Positions 57,287 through 64,000 of a stretch of 64,000 nucleotides of DNA are shown here, one piece after another (position 1 is the first letter of the stretch; each line of letters starts with the position of its first letter). The notes below the pieces were generated by a model that saw only the letters and a list, made by a program, of their open reading frames with translations, made no database searches and had not been told where the DNA came from. The stretch spans positions 1-64,000 of the forward strand of contig DAORSV010000001.1 in the NCBI GenBank assembly GCA_035443705.1, given 5' to 3'. Source of the stretch: CADEGZ01 sp035443705 (GTDB taxonomy: Bacteria; Pseudomonadota; Gammaproteobacteria; UBA6186; Azoamicaceae). The translations under genes were made by a program, and so were the position numbers.

Positions 57287-58520
57287 TCACAAATTCCTCG
57301 CGAAAATATTTCAAGAAACTTTGGACAGGCAATGCTGCAGCATCCCCAAGAGCACAGATGGTTCTACCCGCAATTCCGCCTGCAATACCCAATAATGTAT
57401 CGATATCTTCAGGTTTTCCTTTCCCCGATGCTATTCTATGAATAATGCGCGACATCCAGCCTGTACCTTCTCTACATGGTGAACACTGACCACACGATTC
57501 TTCAAAATAAAAATGTGCGATGCGAGCAAGAATTTTAAGCATACAAGCTGAGTCGTCTATCACAATAACCGCACCCGAACCCAACATTGAACCGGCTTTG
57601 CTAATGGCATCGTAATCCATCGTTAAATCACACATAATTGATGCAGGTAACACGGGTGCCGAAGAACCGCCTGGAATAACGGCTTTTAATTGACGTCCTT
57701 CTCGTAATCCACCTGCCATTGTCAATAATTCTGAAAACGGTATTCCCAAAGGTACTTCATAATTACCGGGATTATTCACATGACCCGACACACTAAAAAC
57801 TTTGCAACCACCATTGTTTGGCTTACCTAATTCTAAAAACCATTTTCCGCCGTGCTGTAAAATAACGGGTATAGAGGCGAGTGTCTCGGTATTGTTAATA
57901 TTGGTAGGACATCCATAAATACCATGATTCGCGGGAAAAGGCGGCTTAAATCGCGGAAAACCTTTTTTGCCTTCAATAGAATCCATTAATGCCGTTTCTT
58001 CACCACAAATATAAGCACCCGCACCCAACACCGAATGACACTCGAAATCAACACCGGACCCCAAAATATTCTGTCCCAACAAATCCAATTCTCTTGCTTC
58101 CTTTAACGCATTTTCAGCACGCTCAAAAGGCACTTCAAATTCACCACGGATGTAATGATACCCAACCGTTGCACCCGTCACATATCCGGCTATCATCATG
58201 CCTTCTAATACTTGATGTGGATTAAACAGTAAGATATCACGATCTTTAAACGTACCCGGCTCCCCTTCATCCGAATTACAAACAATATATTTTTGTCCAA
58301 CTGCGTTACGTGGCATAAAACTCAATTTTAAACCGGTCGGAAACCCAGCGCCCCCTCTGCCTCGCAATGCCGACAACTTTAATTCATCAAGAATACTTTC
58401 TGGTTTTATCTTTTCTTTTAGGATTTTGCGCCATACCGTATACCCACCAACACTTTCATAGGATTTCAAACTCCACGGTTCGGATAAATGACGTGTTCTA
58501 AAACAAACTTCGTTAGTCAT
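57267..58520 (-). CDS. nuoF: NADH-quinone oxidoreductase subunit F
   Basis: NuoF binds NADH and FMN and carries the N3 4Fe-4S cluster. Signatures are RGRGGAGFPTGLKLSF (NADH/FMN), GAGAYICGEETALMDSIEGK and ESCGQCSPCREGTGW. At about 417 residues it is complete. I chose the ATG at 58520, with GGAG 7 nt upstream; a GTG directly before it is the alternative. It overlaps nuoE and nuoG. Confidence 0.97.
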   Translation of the reverse strand: MTNEVCFRTRHLSEPWSLKSYESVGGYTVWRKILKEKIKPESILDELKLSALRGRGGAGFPTGLKLSFMPRNAVGQKYIVCNSDEGEPGTFKDRDILLFNPHQVLEGMMIAGYVTGATVGYHYIRGEFEVPFERAENALKEARELDLLGQNILGSGVDFECHSVLGAGAYICGEETALMDSIEGKKGFPRFKPPFPANHGIYGCPTNINNTETLASIPVILQHGGKWFLELGKPNNGGCKVFSVSGHVNNPGNYEVPLGIPFSELLTMAGGLREGRQLKAVIPGGSSAPVLPASIMCDLTMDYDAISKAGSMLGSGAVIVIDDSACMLKILARIAHFYFEESCGQCSPCREGTGWMSRIIHRIASGKGKPEDIDTLLGIAGGIAGRTICALGDAAALPVQSFLKYFREEFVNAIYRN

Positions 58521-59019
58521 CACGCAACTCCGACAATTCGCTCAAAATAGCCTCTAATTTTTCAGGTGTAACTTTTTCATGATAAACACCATCTATTTGC
58601 ACAGCAGGCGCACCACCACAAGCGGCTAAGCATTCCACTTCTTTTAAGGTAAATTGCCCATCAGGTGTTGTTTCTCCCATCTTAACCCCTAGGCGCTTCT
58701 TGAGATATTGAACAATCCCCTCGGAATCGCAGAGCATACAAGAAATATTGGTGCAAACAGAAATTTTATGTTTTCCAACGGGCTTTAACTCAAATAAATT
58801 ATAAAAAGTCGCAACTTCATACACGGCAATTTTGGGCATTCCTAAATAAGCCGCAACTGCATCCATTAAGCTTTCTGTTAACCAACCCTTATTTTCTGCC
58901 TGGACAATTTTTAAAGCGTAAAGCACAACGGATTGGCGTTGATTCGATGGATATTTCGTTAACCATTGATCAATGTTTTTTTTTGTCTTGTAGCTTAAGA
59001 GTGAAAGTGCCATCGTCAC
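58513..59019 (-). CDS. nuoE: NADH-quinone oxidoreductase subunit E
   Basis: This thioredoxin-fold subunit carries the N1a 2Fe-2S cluster, with Cys in CTNISCMLC and ECLAACGGAPAVQ. It has 168 residues. The start is GTG overlapping the nuoD stop (GTGA), with GGAG 8 nt upstream. Confidence 0.96.
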   Translation of the reverse strand: MTMALSLLSYKTKKNIDQWLTKYPSNQRQSVVLYALKIVQAENKGWLTESLMDAVAAYLGMPKIAVYEVATFYNLFELKPVGKHKISVCTNISCMLCDSEGIVQYLKKRLGVKMGETTPDGQFTLKEVECLAACGGAPAVQIDGVYHEKVTPEKLEAILSELSELRDD

Positions 59020-60275
59020 CGATCAATCTCCCCAAACACCAAATCTTGAGAGCCAATAATGGCAACCGTATCTGCCAACATATGTCCACGTGCCATTTCA
59101 TCTAAAGCCGCTAAATGTGCAAACCCTGCAGTACGAATTTTAATACGATAGGGTTTATTCGCTCCATCGGACACCAAATAAACACCAAATTCACCTTTAG
59201 GATGCTCTACCGCCGCATAAGCTTCACCTTGAGGTAATGAATACCCTTCTGAAAATAATTTAAAATGATGAATTAAAGATTCCATACCCTCTTTCATAGC
59301 CACTCTAGAAGGCGGTGTTATTTTATGATTGTCTAACATCACAGGGCCCGGGTTTTGCCGTAACCATTCAACGCATTGTCGAATAATACGATTCGATTGT
59401 CGCATTTCTGCAACACGCACTAAATAACGATCGTAGCAATCCCCTCTACCCGTTATGCCAACAGGAATGTCAAAATCGACTTGATCGTACGCCGCATAGG
59501 GCTGTTTTTTTCGTAAATCCCAAGCCACACCCGAAGCACGTAACATGGGTCCTGAAAAACCGAGTTGCAAAGCACGTTCTTTTGTAACCACCCCAATACC
59601 AACGGTTCTTTGCTTCCAAATTCGATTGTCGGTAAGTAAGGTTTCGTATTCGTCAATGCGTCCCGGAAAACGATTGGTAAAATCCCAAATAAAATCTAAT
59701 AAAGACCCTTCGCGATTACGGTTAATTACCTCGGTTTCTTTTTTAGTGTGCCAACGCGAAGGTTTATATTTTGGCATCAAATTCGGCAAATCTCGGTATA
59801 CACCACCCGGTCTATAATATGTCGCATGCATTCTGGCACCCGATACTGCCTCGTAACAATCTAAGAGATCTTCACGCTCTCTAAAACAATATAAAAACAT
59901 GGTCATGGCGCCAATATCTAAAGCGTGCCCAGCTAACCATAATAGATGGTTTAGAGCACGGGTAATCTCATCGAACATCACCCGGATATATTGCGCACGA
60001 ATAGGTGCCTTAACACCCAATAATTTTTCAATTGCAAGTACGTAACCATGTTCGTTACACATCATCGAAACATAATCGAGTCTATCCATATAACCAATGG
60101 TTTGATTATAAGGCTTGCTTTCTGCGAGTTTTTCGGTTGCACGGTGTAGCAATCCAATGTGTGGATCCGCACGCTCTATCACTTCTCCGTCCATTTCTAA
60201 AACCAAACGCAAAACACCATGCGCCGCGGGATGCTGTGGACCAAAATTAATCGTATAGTTTTGTATTTCCGACAT
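59016..60275 (-). CDS. nuoD: NADH-quinone oxidoreductase subunit D
   Basis: NuoD forms the quinone-binding site with NuoB. The 419 residues start with the typical INFGPQHPAAHGVLRLVLE and contain GVYRDLP and RGDCYDRYLVR. The gene is separate from nuoC, not fused as in E. coli. GGAGG lies 10 nt before the ATG, within the last codons of nuoC. Confidence 0.97.
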   Translation of the reverse strand: MSEIQNYTINFGPQHPAAHGVLRLVLEMDGEVIERADPHIGLLHRATEKLAESKPYNQTIGYMDRLDYVSMMCNEHGYVLAIEKLLGVKAPIRAQYIRVMFDEITRALNHLLWLAGHALDIGAMTMFLYCFREREDLLDCYEAVSGARMHATYYRPGGVYRDLPNLMPKYKPSRWHTKKETEVINRNREGSLLDFIWDFTNRFPGRIDEYETLLTDNRIWKQRTVGIGVVTKERALQLGFSGPMLRASGVAWDLRKKQPYAAYDQVDFDIPVGITGRGDCYDRYLVRVAEMRQSNRIIRQCVEWLRQNPGPVMLDNHKITPPSRVAMKEGMESLIHHFKLFSEGYSLPQGEAYAAVEHPKGEFGVYLVSDGANKPYRIKIRTAGFAHLAALDEMARGHMLADTVAIIGSQDLVFGEIDR

Positions 60276-61007
60276 TTACTTTATTCCTCCCTCTTTATTA
60301 GCTCCCCCCTTCACAGGGGGGTTGGGGGGGATGTTGGGGCGAGGGTTGCGAATGGTTTTGGGAACTAATGTCCGCGCTTGAATACTCACGGGTTCATAAA
60401 CTACACGCTGTTCGCTTGCAGAATATCGCATTTCTACATTGCCAATTAACGGAAAATCTTTTCTAAAAGGGTGTCCGATAAATCCATAATCCGTTAAAAT
60501 TCGACGTAAATCCGGATGTCCCTCAAAGTGTATCCCAAATAAATCAAAAGCCTCGCGCTCAAACCAATTAGCGGAATTCCAAATATTAACAACCGATGGA
60601 ACCATAGGAGGTTCACCATTCGCAAAAACTTTTAGTCGAATACGATGATTATGCGTGATGGACAATAAATGGTAGACAACGGCAAAACGCGGTTTATTCG
60701 AAATCATATTTGCGCCGTTTAAACTCTCCCTCTCTCCATCTCGCCTTTCAACACCCCGCGAAAAACCTGTTTTGGTCGATTCAAAGGTTGTCCATTCTGA
60801 AACGCCATAATCTAAATAATCAACGCCACAGACATCCATTAACATCTCAAATTTTAACAAAGACGTCTCTTTTAAAAAAAGACAGACTTCTAAAAGATGT
60901 TCGGGTGCAAGCTCGAGTGTTAATTCTTGAAAAGCAATCTGGTTTGCCGAAATTTTATCGCCAATCTGCTCAAAGATCTGTTTATACAACTCTTCTAGAC
61001 GCTGCAT
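60276..61007 (-). CDS. nuoC: NADH-quinone oxidoreductase subunit C with repeat-derived tail
   Basis: NuoC is a peripheral-arm subunit without cofactors. The family signature ESANWFEREAFDLFGIHFEG (here NSANWFEREAFDLFGI) and RRILTDYGFIGHPFRKDFPL are present. At 243 residues it is somewhat long. The last 20 or so residues (NIPPNPPVKGGANKEGGIK) are encoded by a GC-rich palindromic repeat. It overlaps nuoB by 13 nt; nuoD starts at the next base after its stop. Confidence 0.95.
   Translation of the reverse strand: MQRLEELYKQIFEQIGDKISANQIAFQELTLELAPEHLLEVCLFLKETSLLKFEMLMDVCGVDYLDYGVSEWTTFESTKTGFSRGVERRDGERESLNGANMISNKPRFAVVYHLLSITHNHRIRLKVFANGEPPMVPSVVNIWNSANWFEREAFDLFGIHFEGHPDLRRILTDYGFIGHPFRKDFPLIGNVEMRYSASEQRVVYEPVSIQARTLVPKTIRNPRPNIPPNPPVKGGANKEGGIK
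60303..60345. repeat. GC-rich palindromic repeat at the 3' end of nuoC
   Basis: CCCCCCTTCACAGGGGGG followed by TTGGGGGGGATGTTGGGG. The core CCCCCTTCACAG...GGG, GTTG and GGATGT order matches the rpsO-pnp spacer and resembles the nuoG copy. It encodes the Pro/Gly-rich NuoC tail. Confidence 0.75.
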
Positions 61008-61504
61008 TTACCCTCACCCGCCCTTGAGGAACGTGCAATCGTATTGGTTCGCTTTATTTTATTTTGAAGCTGAATAATCGCATAAACCAAAGCTTCTGCT
61101 GTCGGAGGGCAACCTGGAACATAAATATCGACCGGCACAATACGATCGCATCCGCGCACAACAGAGTACGAATAATGATAATACCCCCCACCGTTAGCAC
61201 ACGATCCCATAGAAATCACCCAGCGGGGTTCGGCCATTTGATCATAAACCTTGCGTAAGGGCTGCGCCATCTTATTGCACAGTGTTCCCGCCACAATCAT
61301 CACATCCGATTGCCGTGGACTCGGTCTGAATAATACCCCAAATCGATCTAAGTCGTATCTTGCCGCACCTGCATGCATCATTTCAACGGCACAACAAGCT
61401 AATCCAAAAGTCATGGGCCATAAAGAACCTGTTCTCGCCCAATTGACTAATTTATCGACAGAGGTTGTGACGAAGCCTTGTTTTAAGATGCCTTCTATTC
61501 CCAT
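60995..61504 (-). CDS. nuoB: NADH-quinone oxidoreductase subunit B
   Basis: NuoB carries the N2 4Fe-4S cluster that reduces quinone. The tandem Cys in LACCAVEMM, MGSCANGGG and YVPGCPPTAEAL are all present. I chose the ATG at 61504 (MGIEGILKQG), with AGGGG 7 nt upstream; a GTG at 61525 is less likely. It overlaps nuoA by 10 nt. Confidence 0.97.
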   Translation of the reverse strand: MGIEGILKQGFVTTSVDKLVNWARTGSLWPMTFGLACCAVEMMHAGAARYDLDRFGVLFRPSPRQSDVMIVAGTLCNKMAQPLRKVYDQMAEPRWVISMGSCANGGGYYHYSYSVVRGCDRIVPVDIYVPGCPPTAEALVYAIIQLQNKIKRTNTIARSSRAGEGKCSV

Positions 61505-61851
61505 TCCAACGCCCCTTTCCGCCACTCATAAATAAACCCAACCACCAATAGCGCCAAAAAAATCCCCATCGCCCATAATCCAGGCCACCCAATTTTCTTC
61601 AACGCTACTGCAAAAGGAAATAAAAAGACTATCTCTAAATCAAAAATAATAAATAGAATCGCGATCAGATAGAAACGGACATCAAACGGCCGTCTGGCAT
61701 TTTCAAAAGGCGGAAACCCGCATTCATAAGGAGAATTTTTGGCAGAATTGGGGCGACGAGGCCCTAAACAGAGACCAATGGTAATAGGGACTAAGCCACA
61801 AAAAGCGCCTATGATGATAAAAATCAAGACAGGAAAATATTGTTCAATCAT
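61495..61851 (-). CDS. nuoA: NADH-quinone oxidoreductase subunit A
   Basis: NuoA is a small three-helix membrane subunit. SPYECGFPPFENARRPFDVR and FIIFDLEIVFLFP are the family signatures. The ATG at 61851 (MIEQYFPVLI) is the likely start, without a clear ribosome-binding site. An upstream in-frame TTG (61869) is the alternative. It is the first nuo gene, about 90 bp after tRNA-Leu. Confidence 0.95.
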   Translation of the reverse strand: MIEQYFPVLIFIIIGAFCGLVPITIGLCLGPRRPNSAKNSPYECGFPPFENARRPFDVRFYLIAILFIIFDLEIVFLFPFAVALKKIGWPGLWAMGIFLALLVVGFIYEWRKGALEWE

Positions 61852-61941
61852 GGCGTGAGTATAAGACAAAAAGGGAAAGCATCGCCACTAAATTAGGCAG
61901 AGGTGCAATCTATTGTTTTCGATTATCCAATTAAAATTGAC

Positions 61942-62026
61942 TGGTGCCGAAGGCCGGACTCGAACCGGCACGACTTTCGCCACTACCACCTCAAGGTAGC
62001 GTGTATACCAATTTCACCACTTCGGC
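61942..62026 (-). tRNA. tRNA-Leu (GAG)
   Basis: The 85-nt class II tRNA has a long variable arm, the anticodon stem CTACC/GGTAG with GAG in the loop, the T-arm motif GGTTCGAGTCC and an encoded CCA. It lies between secG and nuoA, as in many gammaproteobacteria. Confidence 0.96.
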
Positions 62027-62078
62027 AGATACGTTAAGGCAGACACAGCTATCAGCCCCTACAAATAACACGTTATTC

Positions 62079-62426
62079 TTAATTACTCGGTTCATTTTTA
62101 TTAATTCCAGGCACAACTTCTGGGATCTCATTATCTTGTTTCTGAGCAGCAGGATGAACTTTCTTTAAAAGTTCATCTAAATCTTTCGGTTTAGCCTGAT
62201 GAGACGCTAAGTAGCCTAAAGTAAGACTCGTAACAAAAAAAACACTCACGAGAACGGCAGTTGTGCGGGTTAAAAAACTCCCAGACCCTTGACTGCCAAA
62301 AAGTGTTTGGGACGCCCCGCTTCCAAAAGATGCACCCACTTCTGCGCCTTTTCCGTGCTGGATCAAAATAAAACCAATCAACCCAATGGCTGCAATCACA
62401 TGTATCACTAAAACAATCTGTTCCAT
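62079..62426 (-). CDS. secG: Protein translocase subunit SecG
   Basis: SecG is the small accessory subunit of SecYEG. It has two membrane helices (IVLVIHVIAAIGLIGFILIQ and TAVLVSVFFVTSLTLGYLA) joined by the typical Gly/Ser-rich loop GASFGSGASQTLFGSQGSGS. The ATG at 62426 is chosen; a GTG 12 nt upstream is possible. It lies between tpiA and tRNA-Leu. Confidence 0.96.
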   Translation of the reverse strand: MEQIVLVIHVIAAIGLIGFILIQHGKGAEVGASFGSGASQTLFGSQGSGSFLTRTTAVLVSVFFVTSLTLGYLASHQAKPKDLDELLKKVHPAAQKQDNEIPEVVPGINKNEPSN

Positions 62427-62475
62427 CTCAATACTCACTCTTAATCGAGGCAGACACAGAGATCTGCGCCTATAT

Positions 62476-63255
62476 TTAAATGCTCTGACAAATTTTTAAA
62501 AAATGGTCTGCAACTAACGAAGCACCACCCACCAACGCGCCATCAATATTAGGCATGCCGAACAAGCCAGCCGCATTTTCGGCTTTAACACTCCCGCCAT
62601 ACACAATACGCGCTTTTTTCGCCACTTCAGGATCCCGCTTTCCTAACCAATCACGCAGAAAGGCATGTACGGTTTCCGCCTCTGTTGGCGTAGCACTTAA
62701 ACCCGTTCCTATCGCCCAAACAGGCTCATAGGCAATAATACTCCCCGATAATGCACAAATGGGCACTAACGCTAAAATTGCCTCCAATTGGCGCACAAGA
62801 ACCTCAAAAGTCTTGCCGTCTACTCGTTCAGCCTCTGTTTCGCCTACGCAGAGTATGGGAATAAGCCCTACATGATACGCGGCTCTGAACTTCCGTGCAA
62901 TCAGTGCATCATCCTCATAAAACAGCTGACGACGCTCCGAATGCCCAATAATAACGGAGCGCCCCCCAATATCCACCAGCATCTCTGGCGCAATTTCACC
63001 GGTAAAAGCACCACTAGACTCACAATAGATGTTCTGTGCGCCTAACATAAAATGTTCTTGAAGGCTATGTGTCGCCAGAGCTGTTTGTAGTTTCTGTAAG
63101 TAAATCGTCGGTGGGCATAATATAATCTCTAGGTCGCTAGCCGCAGGTTGATTTTTTGCCTGAGATAATGTCAAAACAAAGTTTGAAATCATTTCAGACG
63201 AACCCTGCATTTTCCAATTTGCTATCACGCAAGGCTTTCGAAAATTTGTGACCAA
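62476..63255 (-). CDS. tpiA: Triosephosphate isomerase
   Basis: TpiA interconverts dihydroxyacetone phosphate and glyceraldehyde 3-phosphate. ANWKMQG with the catalytic Lys, IIGHSERRQ with the His, and AYEPVWAIGTG with the Glu are visible over about 259 residues. No ATG lies near the N-terminus. The TTG at 63255 (VTNFRKPCVIANWK), with GGGGG 9 nt upstream, fits best. A GTG at 63276 is the other option. Confidence 0.95.
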   Translation of the reverse strand: MVTNFRKPCVIANWKMQGSSEMISNFVLTLSQAKNQPAASDLEIILCPPTIYLQKLQTALATHSLQEHFMLGAQNIYCESSGAFTGEIAPEMLVDIGGRSVIIGHSERRQLFYEDDALIARKFRAAYHVGLIPILCVGETEAERVDGKTFEVLVRQLEAILALVPICALSGSIIAYEPVWAIGTGLSATPTEAETVHAFLRDWLGKRDPEVAKKARIVYGGSVKAENAAGLFGMPNIDGALVGGASLVADHFLKICQSI

Positions 63256-63298
63256 GACAAAAAACCCCCAGAACACATTAATCAGCGTATATTAGCAC

Positions 63299-63313
63299 GC
63301 TTAGGCACTAAGC
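63299..63313. promoter_or_regulatory. Small palindrome between divergent tpiA and DUF475 genes
   Basis: GCTTAG-GCA-CTAAGC, a 6-bp inverted repeat with a 3-nt loop, lies between the two divergent genes. It may be an operator or part of a promoter, or it may occur by chance. Confidence 0.25.
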
Positions 63314-63402
63314 CAAAATAAGCTTGAAACGCTTATCACAAAAACTACGTTAACCAACAAACTCTGTGGCGATTTTGATGCTCCTCTTCTACGCTTAACC
63401 CA

Positions 63403-64000
63403 TGAAACATTTTAAAGCCTCGATCTTTATCACGCTGTTTGGATTATCTGCAGCATTTTTATGGGGTGGCATTCACGCCCTGATTTTAACTTTAATACTC
63501 AGCGTGTTAGAAATCAGCTTATCGTTTGATAACGCTGTGCTTAATTCTTCGGTGTTACAAAAAATGGATACTCTATGGCGACATCGCTTTTTAACCTGGG
63601 GAATTTTGATTGCTGTTTTTGTCGTTCGGTTTTTATTGCCCATTATTATAGTAGGCTTTGTGACGCATCTCAGTTTATCCGATGTATTCTTTTTGGCGAT
63701 CCAGAAACCCAGCGAATACGCCAAACTTCTTGAAGCAACAAAAACAACGATTTCTAGCTTTGGTGGCATTTTTTTATTATTAGTCTTTTTGTCGTTTTTG
63801 TTTGATCAAAAACGCGACATTCATTGGTTAGGACGTTTAGAAAAAAAATTAAATGCTATTGGAAAAATAAAAGCTCTGCATATTATATTAGCGTTAGTGG
63901 TTTTAATTGGCATACAAGCTTCTTTACCTGAACAAAAAAAATTGGGTGCAATTATTGCAGGCAGCTTCGGCATTATCCTTTTTGTGATTTTAAACAGCTT
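63403..64000 (+). CDS. DUF475/TerC-like membrane protein, 5' part only (cut by window edge)
   Basis: From the ATG at 63403 the frame stays open to the window end (199 codons). It has several hydrophobic segments and the motif LEISLSFDNAVLNSSVLQKM, typical of DUF475 members of the TerC superfamily, which are integral membrane proteins linked to metal ion handling. No ribosome-binding site is evident. It is divergent from tpiA. The minus-strand frame at 63473-63769 is its shadow. Confidence 0.82.

Noticed and set aside
60715..60775. Charged insert around GFSRGVERRDGERES in NuoC, possibly another inserted repeat
   Set aside because: Many NuoC proteins have a loop of similar type here, and no palindrome is evident in the DNA.
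63473..63769. Minus-strand frame of 98 codons
   Set aside because: It is antisense to the DUF475/TerC-like gene, which has a clear family motif.

Overview
This is a low-GC gammaproteobacterial chromosome segment, most likely from the Legionellales/Coxiellales and probably host-associated. Three things suggest this. The housekeeping order tpiA-secG-tRNA-Leu-nuoA..N-tRNA-fMet-rimP-nusA-infB-rbfA-truB-rpsO-pnp is typical of the gammaproteobacteria. The asd-fimV-truA-accD order is also typical. Eukaryote-like ankyrin-repeat and leucine-rich-repeat proteins are present. The placement is an inference; the window has no rRNA. One 100-N assembly gap (57152-57251) lies inside nuoG.

Layout. Positions 1-717: the 5' part of a leucine-rich-repeat gene cut by the window edge. 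Positions 970-10816: a GGDEF/EAL protein, then cvpA, accD, truA, fimV, asd, a small membrane protein and prmB (all minus strand), an unrecognised helical-repeat protein (plus) and a glycine-zipper lipoprotein (minus). Positions 11056-12057: a sugar-nucleotide epimerase (plus), convergent with the envelope locus. Positions 12054-34273: a large envelope locus, all on the minus strand. Positions 34427-39122: ligA facing an ankyrin gene across a palindromic element, then a coiled-coil protein and a VIT1/CCC1 transporter. Positions 39144-63255: core housekeeping genes (pnp, rpsO, truB, rbfA, infB, nusA, rimP, tRNA-fMet, all 14 nuo genes, tRNA-Leu, secG, tpiA). Positions 63403-64000: a DUF475/TerC-like membrane protein cut by the right edge.

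The most remarkable part is 16448-34273. Seven genes run in one direction with overlaps or gaps of 2-3 nt: a CHASE2 sensor; a membrane protein with two CapC-like modules fused to two soluble domains; a membrane-anchored periplasmic protein; a secreted hydrolase-like protein; a 1651-residue outer-membrane beta-barrel protein; a HEAT-repeat protein; and a CapB/PgsB-like Mur-ligase-family amide ligase with a long extra C-terminal region. CapB and CapC make poly-gamma-glutamate in Gram-positive bacteria. Here the same chemistry seems to be built into a Gram-negative trans-envelope machine for an unknown polymer. A GT2 glycosyltransferase and a TPR/beta-barrel exporter follow at once (12054-16335). 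The secreted hydrolase-like domain recurs twice, with its candidate catalytic residues replaced, in the CapC fusion.

Other points of interest: GC-rich palindromic repeats that enter the coding sequence of nuoG and nuoC and form the rpsO-pnp spacer hairpin; a palindrome with mirrored promoters between ligA and the ankyrin gene; a probably leaderless ankyrin mRNA; and tandem terminators between tRNA-fMet and rimP.
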